Source of the DNA: a virus
Reading direction: 5' to 3' (one strand)
Virus record (IMG/VR): IMGVR_UViG_3300038426_000018
Span: 1 to 56,331 of that record
DNA: 56,331 nucleotides
The notes beneath the pieces were generated by a model that saw only the letters and a program-made list of their open reading frames with translations, ran no database searches and was not told where the DNA came from. How positions within the stretch are numbered: position 1 is the stretch's first letter; every line of letters begins with the position of its first letter. This document shows, in pieces, positions 24,680-32,308 of the stretch. The position numbers were made by a program, and so were the translations under genes.

Positions 24680-24912
24680 GCCTGCGCTCGCTGTAAAGAC
24701 GATCGAAAACGTAATGATCTTTATTAAAGGGATTCGAGGCCCCATCGCCTCGATAGAAGCCGGTCAGGCGATCGGCGTTGCATTTAACCAAGGAGAAGTT
24801 CCGGGTTGTTTGATGGGAACGCCTGAAATCTACGGTCAAATTCGTTCCAAAGTGAAGTCCAAGGGAAGGGCCGTCTTCACCCGAGGGCGGCCCGCTCTCG
24901 GAAAGGAGATCG
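24680..24912. other. Noncoding stretch with hairpins
   Basis: No convincing gene is present. TCGAGGC (24734-24740) pairs with GCCTCGA (24747-24753). Near 24865-24895, GGGCCG and CGGCCC flank a 14-base loop. An open frame from 24675 crosses it but has no ribosome site and later becomes the off-frame shadow of the gene at 24913. It may be a structured leader. Confidence 0.35.
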
Positions 24913-25089
24913 ATGGACTCATTCAGATACAAAATCGGAGACACCGTCACCCTGAAGCTGTCCGGGGAAACGGGAATCGTGATCGGACGCGCCGAATACA
25001 TGGACGCCGAGGAAGGTTATCTCCTTCGGTACAAGGGCGCGGACGGCCGCCAGGTCGAATCGTGGTGGACCAACTCCGCGATCGCGTAA
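24913..25089 (+). CDS. 58-residue SH3/KOW-like small protein
   Basis: A clear AAAGGAG site precedes ATG 24913. The protein reads as a small beta barrel: YKIGDTVTLKLSGETGIVIG, then RAEYMDAEEGYLLRYKGAD, ending VESWWTNSAIA. Small SH3-like proteins of this kind are common in phage early regions and have no known function. It stands isolated between two hairpin-rich noncoding stretches. Confidence 0.75.
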   Translation: MDSFRYKIGDTVTLKLSGETGIVIGRAEYMDAEEGYLLRYKGADGRQVESWWTNSAIA

Positions 25090-25094
25090 AAGAT

Positions 25095-25222
25095 TCCTGG
25101 ACCCGCGCCCAGGATGCAGCAACCGGCCGCAGAGGACGGGACCCTCTGCAGTGTAGGAACTTGCGGACGGGGCCGAACGCGGCGGCCCTGGAAATAGAAA
25201 GGGCCGGTCGCAGGACCGGCCC
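25095..25222 (+). ncRNA. Candidate structured RNA, four tandem hairpins
   Basis: Within 128 bases lie four perfect stems: TCCTGG/CCAGGA (25095-25100/25109-25114), GCAGAGG/CCTCTGC (25129-25135/25143-25149), GGGCCG/CGGCCC (25170-25175/25183-25188), and GGGCCGGTC/GACCGGCCC (25201-25209/25214-25222) with a GCAG loop. No T-run follows, so a simple terminator is unlikely. No credible small gene fits the gap 25090-25263. It forms the leader of the recombination genes. Confidence 0.5.
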
Positions 25223-25263
25223 CGGAAGTCACCCAGAAAAGTCAATCGCATTGAAAGGATACT

Positions 25264-26724
25264 ATGGAAGAGCAGGAAATCAAATTAATTAAAATGTCGA
25301 ATATCGGATGCATCGAAACGCTGCAAATCAAGCCCGACATCATTACGACGATCTCCGGAGAGAACGGCGTCGGGAAAAGCAGCGTGATCAAAGCCCTGCA
25401 ATCACTCATCGAGCCTGGAGGTTGCCCGGATCTGTTAAGGGACGGGGCCGAAGAGGGCCGCGTTGAACTGTACCTTAAAAGCGGGATCGCGATAATCGAG
25501 ATCATCACGAAGGACCGAACCCGTCGAGACGTTAAACATCCAGAATTCGGGGTTCTTCCCCGGCCCGCCGAGTTCATCGGAAAGATCATCAGCCGGATCG
25601 CTTTCGACCCGGCCGGTTTCCTTACGGCGAAACCTGAGAAGCGGGTCGAGATCTTTCTCAAGTCGCTTCCTAAGACGATCACGGCCGAACAAGTATCCTT
25701 CCTTCCTCCGAACCTGGTCGCCCTGGTCGACCTTAGTCAACATGCGCTCAAGACGATCGGCGACGACAAGTCCGGGCTGTACGGTCTGCTGTACTCGAAG
25801 AGGAAGGAGGTCAACGCAGTCATTGCCGACAAGAAGGGAATGATCGGGGAACTGGAACGGACCCTTCCCCAGGCACCCGCTCCTGACGCGACCTGGCAAG
25901 GCCGCCTGCAGGAAATGAGAGACCAACTCGCCGTGCTTGAAGACAACACGACGGTGGCTGCGACGGCCATCAACAACGACGCGGACGCGGCCTACGAAGC
26001 GAAGAAAGACATTTGCACCCACGTCACTAAGGACCTCGAAAACGGACTCGTGGCGATGATCGACAAGCTGAAGGAGGAAGCCCGCGCCAAGATCCGCGAG
26101 ATCGAAACCCAACGGGACGCAGAAATCGAACGGTGGAGGGCCGACACGGCGAACGCCGTCAAGACGGCCGAGGCCGCGCGAGATCAATCCATCGGAGAGA
26201 TCAACAACCAATGCGAAGCGGCCCTCGGTGAACTGAAGAAAGGATACAGGCCCGAGCACGATCGCCTGACGGGCGACATCGCGAAGGCCGAAACCATGCT
26301 CGAACAGGACGCCAACTCCAAAGCCGCGCGGGAGCTGGTGGGCAAAGTGAAAGGCGAACTCGCCAATAAACAGATGGAGGCCGACGCCATCAGTTTACAG
26401 ATGGAAAAACTGCTCGGCCTGAAAACCTCGCTGCTGTCCGAACTCCCGATCAAAGGAATGGAGTTGATCGAGGGGCGCTTGTTCTACAACGGGGAACCTT
26501 TCGACCGGATCAACGACAGCAAGAAACACGACATCGCCGTCGAGATCATGTGCCTCAACAAAGGGCAGTTGGGCCTGATGGTTCTTGACCGCGCCGAGAT
26601 ATTCGACGATCGCCATTGGAAGCTGTTCCAGGAAGCTTGCATCCGAAGAGGAGTTCCCATCTTCGCGGCGAGGGTGACGAACCAGCCGGGGCTGCACGTC
26701 GAAACCAAAGGAAAGGAGCAATGA
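25264..26724 (+). CDS. SMC/RecF-like AAA ATPase
   Basis: This 486-residue protein starts behind GAAAGGA. The head opens KMSNIGCIETLQI and carries Walker A SGENGVGKSS (about 31-40). Residues 170-390 are a long Glu/Lys/Ala-rich coiled coil (DKLKEEARAKIREIETQRDA). The late LGLMVLDRAEIF (about 436-447) is the Walker B-like strand, with Asp-Arg-Ala-Glu in place of the commoner DE pair. This is the architecture of SbcC/RecF-like ATPases that work with exonucleases in phage recombination. The following genes include a RecB/Cas4-like nuclease, supporting such a complex. Confidence 0.8.
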   Translation: MEEQEIKLIKMSNIGCIETLQIKPDIITTISGENGVGKSSVIKALQSLIEPGGCPDLLRDGAEEGRVELYLKSGIAIIEIITKDRTRRDVKHPEFGVLPRPAEFIGKIISRIAFDPAGFLTAKPEKRVEIFLKSLPKTITAEQVSFLPPNLVALVDLSQHALKTIGDDKSGLYGLLYSKRKEVNAVIADKKGMIGELERTLPQAPAPDATWQGRLQEMRDQLAVLEDNTTVAATAINNDADAAYEAKKDICTHVTKDLENGLVAMIDKLKEEARAKIREIETQRDAEIERWRADTANAVKTAEAARDQSIGEINNQCEAALGELKKGYRPEHDRLTGDIAKAETMLEQDANSKAARELVGKVKGELANKQMEADAISLQMEKLLGLKTSLLSELPIKGMELIEGRLFYNGEPFDRINDSKKHDIAVEIMCLNKGQLGLMVLDRAEIFDDRHWKLFQEACIRRGVPIFAARVTNQPGLHVETKGKEQ

Positions 26725-27188
26725 TGGACAAACTCGAAATCACAGTCGGCGGGAATACATTTCCGGTGGCAATCGACAAGAAAGGATTGTTCTGCGCGAC
26801 CGCGACGGACGGCTCGCAATTATGTTGCGCTACGTGGGCGCAACTGCGGGAACGGCTATCGACGATCGTCAAATCCAAGCCCGCGAACATCCGGTTTATA
26901 GAAATAGAGGAAGACTGCGAGGGCATAACGTTCAAAGAAGGCGTTGGGCTCTCGATCCATTCCGGTAACAACAACGTGATGGTCAGGTACGGGAAGAAAG
27001 CGCCGGAACAGCTATCCCGGTGGGGAACCAATAACATTTACGACCTGCGAATCAACCGCGAAAAGGTGAAGCAATTAAAAGCAGACTCTAACCGGGCCGA
27101 AAAAAAACTGCAGGATTACCTGACGCGATTCTGGCTAGACCTCTATAAAGCCGTAAGCGATAAGGCGGGAAAGGAGAAAAGCGAATGA
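26721..27188 (+). CDS. Unknown protein of the recombination operon
   Basis: This 155-residue protein starts at ATG 26721 (a second ATG follows at 26724), overlapping the ATPase stop, with AAAGGAG upstream. The first 100 residues are beta-rich with Cys pairs (LFCATATDGSQLCCATWAQL) but no regular zinc motif. The last 50 residues are a basic helix (KQLKADSNRAEKKLQDYL). Tight coupling to the ATPase and nuclease genes suggests a role in DNA metabolism. I do not recognise a family. Confidence 0.65.
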   Translation: MMDKLEITVGGNTFPVAIDKKGLFCATATDGSQLCCATWAQLRERLSTIVKSKPANIRFIEIEEDCEGITFKEGVGLSIHSGNNNVMVRYGKKAPEQLSRWGTNNIYDLRINREKVKQLKADSNRAEKKLQDYLTRFWLDLYKAVSDKAGKEKSE

Positions 27189-28018
27189 TAGATCCTAACG
27201 ACCTGCTGGTTACGAAAAAGCGGCACCTGTCCATCAGCCAACTCAACATGCTCTCCAAGTGCGGCGAGCAATACTACCAGCGGTACGGCCTCGGAAACAT
27301 AAAGCCTCCGGGGATTGCAGCCATCGTGGGCCGCACCGTAGACAACAGCGTGACGAACAACCTCGGGTGCAAACTCAAGGGCGAACCGCTGATGTCTTTG
27401 GAGGCCGTCCGGGATCTCACCGCAGACAATTACCAACACATGATCAAAAACGAAGAGATCGCCCTCTCGCGCGAAGAGATGGCCTACGGGAAAGACATCG
27501 TGTTGGGAGAAGGGAAGGACAAGGCGATCCGGTTGGCTAGGCTTCACGCCACCGAGTTCGCGCCCAAGATCAAGCCGACCCACCTTCAGAGGAAAGTCGA
27601 AGTGATCCTCGAAAATTTTCCCTACGACCTGGTGGGGTACATCGACATCCAGGAAGGCTTGCAGGCCATCCGCGACACGAAGACGGCCAAGAAAACTCCT
27701 CCGAAGGACGTCGCGGACAAAGAGGACCAGTTGACCATATACGCGCTGATGGCGTGGCGCATCGACGGCGAGATCGTGAAAGAGTTGTCGATGGATTACC
27801 TGATTGACATCGCGATTCCGAAGGCGGTCCCGTTCAAGAGTACGCGCACCGTTTCGGATTTCCAGGTCCTCCTGCGGAGGGTCGAAGTCGCGGCGAAGGC
27901 CCTGCAGGCGGGCATATTCGTTCCCGCCAGGGAAACCGATTGGTGGTGTTCCGAAAAATGGTGCGGCTATTATCCCGAGTGCAAATACGTGAAGCGAATC
28001 AAACGACCTGAGAACTAA
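27185..28018 (+). CDS. PD-(D/E)XK nuclease, Cas4/RecB-like
   Basis: This 277-residue protein has the family start LSISQLNMLSKCGEQYYQRY. The catalytic core is FPYDLVGYIDIQ (Asp154) followed by AIRDTKTAKK (Asp164 and Lys166), then a Q-x-x-x-Y helix, DQLTIYALMAW. Cys26 plus three C-terminal cysteines in WWCSEKWCGYYPECKY could ligate a 4Fe-4S cluster, as in Cas4 and AddB. It probably resects DNA ends with the ATPase two genes upstream. Starts by ATGA overlap. Confidence 0.85.
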   Translation: MIDPNDLLVTKKRHLSISQLNMLSKCGEQYYQRYGLGNIKPPGIAAIVGRTVDNSVTNNLGCKLKGEPLMSLEAVRDLTADNYQHMIKNEEIALSREEMAYGKDIVLGEGKDKAIRLARLHATEFAPKIKPTHLQRKVEVILENFPYDLVGYIDIQEGLQAIRDTKTAKKTPPKDVADKEDQLTIYALMAWRIDGEIVKELSMDYLIDIAIPKAVPFKSTRTVSDFQVLLRRVEVAAKALQAGIFVPARETDWWCSEKWCGYYPECKYVKRIKRPEN

Positions 28019-28058
28019 GCGGCTTTATTTTCCAATCATGAAAGGAGATTCAAAGAGT

Positions 28059-29147
28059 ATGGACGAAAAGAAAGAAGAAACAGGGTTGACCACGACCACG
28101 GAACAAACCGGAGAGATCGTCCCGAGCATGAGTTCGGCGGCGGTCGAAGCCGAGATCCGAGCGGCGATCACGGTCGCCCTGAAGTTTCCCCGCAACGAGG
28201 ACAAGGCGTTCCAGAAACTCATGAAAGCCTGCGACCGTCCCGCCTTCGCCGCGGACGTTTCCTACGAGTTCCCGAGAGGAGGGAAGCCCATCACCGGCCC
28301 GAGCGTGTACGTCGCGAGGGAAGCGGCCCGCGTGTGGGGCAACGTTCGCTACGGCCTGAACGTGGTGGCAGACGACGAAAACTTCAGGACGATAGAAGCC
28401 TGGGCGTGGGACCTGGAAAGCAACACGAAGGTGTACGCGCAGGACACGTTCGAGAAATCCATCCAACGTCGGCAGTACGACAAGGCAGGGAACTATACCG
28501 GGACGAAATGGATCAAGCCCGATGAAAGGGATCTCCGCGAACTCATGAACCGTCGCGGCGCCATCTGCACCCGGAACTGCATCCTGCAGTTGATGCCCTC
28601 GGATCTGATAGACGACGCGATCGCGCGGTCGAAGCAGACCCTGCAGAAGCACGTCACGCAGGACCCCGAAGCCGCCAAGAAAGCGGTGATCCTGGCCTTC
28701 TCCGGAATCAACGTCGGCGTGGAACAGCTCGAACAACTGCTAGGCCACCCGATAGGAACCAGCCAAGCCACCGAGATCGTGCAGCTGCGGGCGATCTGGA
28801 AGTCGATCGCGGACGGCAACTCGACCTGGGCAGAATACATCGCGCCCAAAGCTGCTGCCGGCGAGACGGGAGCCTTGGACATGTCCAACCTGAAGGCCCC
28901 GGAGGACCCCTCCAAAACCCCGGAAAAACCCGAGGGTGGTAATAAGGGTACCGCCGAGAACGCCTCGCCTGGGTCTGCACAGACCACAGAATCCGACGCA
29001 GAACGTCAGCGCAAGACCGATCTTGAATTTCTTGAGCGCCAGCAGGTAGGAGCGGAACAACCCTCCAAGCCTGCCACCAACGGCAAGACGGACTCTCAAC
29101 CGGCCGGGACGGGGCCGACCAACCTTTTCGACCGGAAACGGAAATAG
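28059..29147 (+). CDS. Putative recombination / ssDNA-annealing protein
   Basis: This 362-residue protein is started at ATG 28059 because AAAGGAG (28041-28047) fits it better than the upstream ATG 28038. The conserved core contains AAITVALKFPRNEDKAFQKL, YEFPRGGKPITGPSVYVARE, FRTIEAWAWDLESNT and RRGAICTRNCIL. I know this pattern from phage proteins encoded beside RecB-like nucleases, where a single-strand annealing function is suspected. The last 100 residues are Pro/Glu/Lys-rich and disordered-looking, as in many ssDNA-binding proteins. Family function is inference. Confidence 0.6.
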   Translation: MDEKKEETGLTTTTEQTGEIVPSMSSAAVEAEIRAAITVALKFPRNEDKAFQKLMKACDRPAFAADVSYEFPRGGKPITGPSVYVAREAARVWGNVRYGLNVVADDENFRTIEAWAWDLESNTKVYAQDTFEKSIQRRQYDKAGNYTGTKWIKPDERDLRELMNRRGAICTRNCILQLMPSDLIDDAIARSKQTLQKHVTQDPEAAKKAVILAFSGINVGVEQLEQLLGHPIGTSQATEIVQLRAIWKSIADGNSTWAEYIAPKAAAGETGALDMSNLKAPEDPSKTPEKPEGGNKGTAENASPGSAQTTESDAERQRKTDLEFLERQQVGAEQPSKPATNGKTDSQPAGTGPTNLFDRKRK

Positions 29148-29162
29148 AAAGGAGGAGCGGAT

Positions 29163-29801
29163 ATGGCTTTCAAGAACATCGGGGAAGTCGTGTTGAAGGG
29201 CGAGCGCATGCAGGTCGTGCAGGGCTGGTACGTCGGCAAGCGGATCGCCTATCAAATCATCTGCTCGAACGGCGAACCTTTCATGAAGGTCACCGTCAAT
29301 CTGCCGGATGCGGAATACAAACTACACAAGGGCGAATTCTGCGTGAAGACCTGGTCGGAGAACGAGCCCTATGTTGCGGACCTCCTGCGGAGCGGGCTGT
29401 TCGTCGACACCGGCAAGCGCGTTCCTTCAGGCTTCTGCGAGGCGTCCGTCTGGAAGCTGGCAGACCGGCCGCCCGTCAGGGCCAAGGAGGTTATCATTCG
29501 CGGCGATTCTGCCACCCGCCAGGTCTGGATAAACGGAAAGCTGCTCGATCCTAAGCGAAGCCAGAAGATCTTTAACCATTCGCCGGATGGTTTCAATTGG
29601 GGTTACGGCGGCTCGGGTCCGGCGCAACTGGCCCTGGCGATCCTGTTGGAGCTCGTCGACAAAAGCACGGCGGTTTCCTGGCATCAGGATTTCAAATTCG
29701 GTTTCGTGGCGCGGCTGCCGCAGGGCGAGCATTTCGAGGCCAAGATCCCGGACGCCTGGGCTTCCAGAATCCAGATGGCGAGAGAAGCGAGGCCAGCATG
29801 A
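29163..29801 (+). CDS. DUF6166-containing fusion protein
   Basis: This 212-residue protein follows AAAGGAGGAGCGG. The C-terminal half from about residue 110 has the DUF6166 signature: LDPKRSQKIFNHSPDGFNWG followed by YGGSGPAQLALAILLEL and a QDFKFGFVARLP strand. The N-terminal half (residues 1-95) is a separate beta-rich unit with NGEPFMKVTVNLP and VADLLRSGLF. I infer a fusion of two units that are often separate in phages. The function of DUF6166 is unknown. It overlaps the next gene by ATGA. Confidence 0.75.
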   Translation: MAFKNIGEVVLKGERMQVVQGWYVGKRIAYQIICSNGEPFMKVTVNLPDAEYKLHKGEFCVKTWSENEPYVADLLRSGLFVDTGKRVPSGFCEASVWKLADRPPVRAKEVIIRGDSATRQVWINGKLLDPKRSQKIFNHSPDGFNWGYGGSGPAQLALAILLELVDKSTAVSWHQDFKFGFVARLPQGEHFEAKIPDAWASRIQMAREARPA

Positions 29802-29962
29802 GAAAATCAGGATTCTATTGGGTTGATTGGCCCGGAGGCGACGGTTGGCAACCGGCGCAATGGGATGCCGACGAGCAATGTTGGTATGCGATTAATTGGG
29901 AGTTCGCCTTGCATGATTCCGATTTCGCAGAGATCGGGTCAGAGATCGTGAGGCCAGCGTGA
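29798..29962 (+). CDS. 54-residue tryptophan-rich small protein
   Basis: ATG 29798 overlaps the previous stop. The protein reads FYWVDWPGGDGWQPAQWD, then WYAINWEFALHDSDFAEIG, and has seven tryptophans in 54 residues. Small proteins of this kind (a 'W-x-V-x-W' strand plus a C-terminal EIG strand) recur in phage accessory regions. The stop overlaps GTG 29959 of the next gene, so three tiny genes are translationally chained here. No function known. Confidence 0.7.
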   Translation: MRKSGFYWVDWPGGDGWQPAQWDADEQCWYAINWEFALHDSDFAEIGSEIVRPA

Positions 29963-30114
29963 AACTCAGGGTCGAATTCAAACTGTCTGATTGTTGGATC
30001 GGCGCTTTCTGGCGTACGTCCTACAACGAGTGGAATCAAAGGTACGAAACGGATTTATGGATCTGCCTCTTGCCGTGCGTACCTTTGCGTTTCACCTGGA
30101 AAGCGAAATTATAA
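29959..30114 (+). CDS. 51-residue conserved phage small protein
   Basis: GTG 29959 overlaps the preceding TGA. The protein begins KLRVEFKLSDCWIGAFWR and ends DLWICLLPCVPLRFTWKAKL, a pattern I recognise from siphovirus genomes: a short protein with two hydrophobic, cysteine-containing strands. Its TAA overlaps the ATG of the RuvC-like gene at 30114 (TAATG), giving tight coupling. No biochemical role is known. Confidence 0.75.
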   Translation: MKLRVEFKLSDCWIGAFWRTSYNEWNQRYETDLWICLLPCVPLRFTWKAKL

Positions 30115-30644
30115 TGCAGAAATTTCTCGGAATAGACCCAGGGAAAAGCGGAGGCATCGCCCTCTTGACCGACGACGACATCCTGCAGGTTTGGCCTATG
30201 CCGTCGTCGGAAAGGATGGTCGCGTCGTTCTTCGAGAAGCGGATCATCCCGGCCGGGATCACCTTCGCCCTGATTGAACACGAGCAGGGATGGAGCGGGG
30301 AAGCGCAGGACCGCGTCACGAAATTCATTCGGGGTTTCGGAATCCTCCTCGGAATCCTTTACATGTCCCACATCGATTTCGACGAGATCTGGGCGCAGAC
30401 TTGGCACAAGGCCCTCGGGATAAAGCAGCGGTACAAACCGCCGAAGCCGAAGCCAGGGTTCGCCCTCGTCAATTTCATACCGGAAGAAACGAAGGCTCAA
30501 TTCAAAAACAGGTTGTGCGGCCACGCCAAACAGCTTTTCCCCGGCCACGATTCGGATCTCGATCTTGACACCTGCGACGCGGCGTTGATCGCCGAGACGG
30601 CTCGCCGGATCCGCACGGGCTATCGGGGCAAGGCGTTGTTCTAA
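30114..30644 (+). CDS. RuvC-like Holliday junction resolvase
   Basis: This 176-residue protein carries the RNase H-fold resolvase motifs: GIDPGKSGG (Asp8), ALIEHEQ (Glu55 or Glu57), and LDTCDAALIAETARR (Asp152 and Asp155). It is close in size to bacterial RuvC. The ATG at 30114 is coupled to the previous stop, and longer in-frame starts would swallow the conserved small gene. In phages this enzyme resolves branched DNA before packaging. It closes the recombination module. Confidence 0.85.
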   Translation: MQKFLGIDPGKSGGIALLTDDDILQVWPMPSSERMVASFFEKRIIPAGITFALIEHEQGWSGEAQDRVTKFIRGFGILLGILYMSHIDFDEIWAQTWHKALGIKQRYKPPKPKPGFALVNFIPEETKAQFKNRLCGHAKQLFPGHDSDLDLDTCDAALIAETARRIRTGYRGKALF

Positions 30645-30656
30645 AAGGAGGTCGCT

Positions 30657-30860
30657 TTGAAGGAATTCTCCGCAACGATAACGTGGAAAGACAAACTGCT
30701 CGGAAGGCGGTTTGAAGTCACCTTCGCCGCTTGGCCGAAAGGCCAACAGGTTCCTGAAGTCCGAGAGTTTTCGTTCATGTCTGACGCCGTCTTTTACGCT
30801 CAGAACAGCATGGTCGAGGCCCTGCAGGGCGTCAGCCATTTCCAAATCGAGGAGACGTAA
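30657..30860 (+). CDS. 67-residue small protein, unknown
   Basis: A strong AAAAGGAGG site precedes TTG 30657. The protein is beta-rich (FSATITWKDKLLGRRFEVTF), then polar with a short helix (AQNSMVEALQG). It ends at TAA 30858-30860, overlapping the next ATG by one base. It starts the accessory cassette after the resolvase. No family recognised. Confidence 0.65.
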   Translation: MKEFSATITWKDKLLGRRFEVTFAAWPKGQQVPEVREFSFMSDAVFYAQNSMVEALQGVSHFQIEET

Positions 30861-31138
30861 TGGCGATCGACAAAGGGAAGTTGGGCTATCTGCTGCAGCA
30901 GGCGATCGGCGCGCGAATTCGTTCCTACGCCATGATAGACGAGGTTCGGAAACTCATCGCGCCGGACGACTCGCCCGAACCCTGTCAGCAGTTGGTCGAA
31001 AACGCCGTCGCCGATTACGTGGATTGTTCGGCGCTGAACCTTTCGCCGGCGCAGGTCGCGTTGATCGGAGAAGACGACGCGAACACGCTGTTGGAGGAGT
31101 GGATCGGCCCCGTCAAAAAGGGCGAGAAGGAAACTTGA
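30860..31138 (+). CDS. 92-residue helical acidic protein, unknown
   Basis: The protein is mainly helical and acidic: LGYLLQQAIGARIRSYAMID, VRKLIAPDDSPEPCQQLVEN and an ending LLEEWIGPVKKGEKET. It overlaps the preceding stop (TAATG at 30858) and the next start (TGATG). No known motif. Small acidic phage proteins sometimes mimic DNA or inhibit host enzymes; there is no direct evidence here. Confidence 0.65.
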   Translation: MAIDKGKLGYLLQQAIGARIRSYAMIDEVRKLIAPDDSPEPCQQLVENAVADYVDCSALNLSPAQVALIGEDDANTLLEEWIGPVKKGEKET

Positions 31139-31542
31139 TGCTCGTATCCGCAATCATTCACATGATTGACCGCGAGTCGCTGGAGGCCCAGCCGGTCGCG
31201 GTGTTCATGAACCAAGCGACGCTCGATCGCATGATGTCCGAAATCATGGGTCCGCTGTTTCCCGACCAACCAGTTCACCTCTCCTTCTTCGTGATCGCGG
31301 GGGTGTCTGCGCTGCCGGTGGATTCCATGCCGTCCGGGTTGATCGTGCTGGTTGGCGATCGCCAACAAGTCCAACGCTTATATTCAAAAGGAGAGAAAGA
31401 TGGCGCGAACGAAGCAGGACTCCGTTCCCAAACAGGAGCGGCTGCCGGGGACCACCAACGCGATCCCCGAACTGGACGACATAGGCCACGAGTTTCACAA
31501 GATCCGAAAGCAGAGGATGAAACTAACCACCCTCGAAGTTGA
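31138..31542 (+). CDS. 134-residue protein overlapping the next gene, unknown
   Basis: ATG 31138 overlaps the previous stop. The first 85 residues look like a folded domain (LVSAIIHMIDRESLEAQPVA, VHLSFFVIAGVSALPV, GLIVLVGDRQQ). From codon 88 on it runs 143 bases inside the next gene in another frame and turns polar and basic. The long overlap suggests a drifted stop, so the C-terminal 47 residues may be non-functional. No family recognised. Confidence 0.55.
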   Translation: MLVSAIIHMIDRESLEAQPVAVFMNQATLDRMMSEIMGPLFPDQPVHLSFFVIAGVSALPVDSMPSGLIVLVGDRQQVQRLYSKGEKDGANEAGLRSQTGAAAGDHQRDPRTGRHRPRVSQDPKAEDETNHPRS

Positions 31543-31699
31543 ACTCGAAGGGCGGGCTTCCAAGGCCCTGCACAAACACGGGCTTAATTCCTATAAATAT
31601 CAGGACCTCACGATGTGGATCGAACCGGGCAAGGAGAAGGTCAAAGTCCGCGTCGACAAAAGCGGGAAGGACGAACCCGACCCGGAGGGCAATGACTAG
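31400..31699 (+). CDS. 99-residue helical protein, unknown
   Basis: AAAAGGAGA precedes ATG 31400, which I prefer to the upstream ATG 31352. The protein is charged with two helices (DDIGHEFHKIRKQRMKLTTL and LEGRASKALHKHGLNSYKYQ) and an acidic, disordered end (KSGKDEPDPEGND). The YKYQDLTMWIEPGKEKVKV strand-turn-strand resembles small phage proteins of unknown function. It overlaps the previous frame by 143 bases. Confidence 0.65.
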   Translation: MARTKQDSVPKQERLPGTTNAIPELDDIGHEFHKIRKQRMKLTTLEVELEGRASKALHKHGLNSYKYQDLTMWIEPGKEKVKVRVDKSGKDEPDPEGND

Positions 31700-31702
31700 C
31701 AA

Positions 31703-31742
31703 GTAATACAGCGGCCGATCATATACCGGCCGGTAATACAGC
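31703..31742. promoter_or_regulatory. Direct repeats flanking a dyad, possible operator
   Basis: GTAATACAGC occurs at 31703-31712 and again at 31733-31742. Between them CGGCCG (31712-31717) and CGGCCG (31727-31732) form a dyad with a 9-base A+T-rich centre. The symmetric layout in a 70-base gene gap is typical of regulator binding sites, but it could also be an RNA hairpin. Confidence 0.4.
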
Positions 31743-31769
31743 ACGGAATCGCACCCGGAGGAAGTCATC

Positions 31770-32054
31770 ATGCAAATGTTTTGGTTTTGGATTCTCGTTC
31801 TCGGCGGCGGGAGAATCGAGTTCGAGAAGAAGAAGAAAAAGCGGAAGGCGGTCGACCTGTATGTAAAGATCGACCGCGCCCGCTCCGAACAGATCCCGTT
31901 GCACAAAGCGGCCCTGTGCGTCAACTGCGACAACATAGTCGAGACCGATCGCTATTGTCCCGCCTGCGGTAGTTCATCCCTGTTGAACCTGGCCCGGATT
32001 TTGAACCGGGAGAAAAAGAGAGCGAACCTATGGCGACTTACGTCGACCCGATAA
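31770..32054 (+). CDS. Zinc-ribbon small protein
   Basis: This 94-residue protein has CCCGGAGGAAG before ATG 31770. The N-terminus is a short hydrophobic strand (MFWFWILVLGGG), then a basic patch (EKKKKKRK), then a zinc ribbon: LCVNCDNIVETDRYCPACGS, with CxxC and CxxC spaced 13 residues apart. SLLNLARILNRE follows. This ribbon plus tail is common in phage and bacterial small proteins. It overlaps the DUF4031 gene by 25 bases. A nucleic-acid-binding role is plausible inference. Confidence 0.7.
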   Translation: MQMFWFWILVLGGGRIEFEKKKKKRKAVDLYVKIDRARSEQIPLHKAALCVNCDNIVETDRYCPACGSSSLLNLARILNREKKRANLWRLTSTR

Positions 32055-32308
32055 GGCGCACGTTGAAGAACAAGATCTGGCCCTTCGAGACGGCCTGTCA
32101 CATGATCGCGGATTCGCTGCAGGAGTTGCACGCCATGGCCGACGCGATCGGGTTGAAGCGATCGTGGTTCCAAGCCAATGCCGCCCTTCCCCACTACGAT
32201 TTGACGGCGAACAAACGGTACCAGGCCGTCAGGCACGGCGCGGTCGAGATCTCGTTCCAGGAAGTCGCAGACAAAGCGAAAGCGAAAAGGAGGTCCGCGA
32301 ATGAATAG
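32030..32308 (+). CDS. DUF4031 family protein
   Basis: This 92-residue protein matches DUF4031 over its whole length: TYVDPIRRTLKNKIWPF, ACHMIADSLQELHAMADAIG, WFQANAALPHYDLTANKR and a GAVEISF strand. Members are small proteins found in phages and actinobacteria with a conserved Asp, His and Trp set that hints at an enzyme, but no activity is known. It overlaps the DUF5131 gene start by 8 bases. Confidence 0.85.
   Translation: MATYVDPIRRTLKNKIWPFETACHMIADSLQELHAMADAIGLKRSWFQANAALPHYDLTANKRYQAVRHGAVEISFQEVADKAKAKRRSANE

Noticed and set aside
24675-25292. Open frame of 205 codons across the noncoding stretch and the gene at 24913
   Set aside because: There is no ribosome site, and the second half is an off-frame reading of a better supported small gene and the hairpin region.
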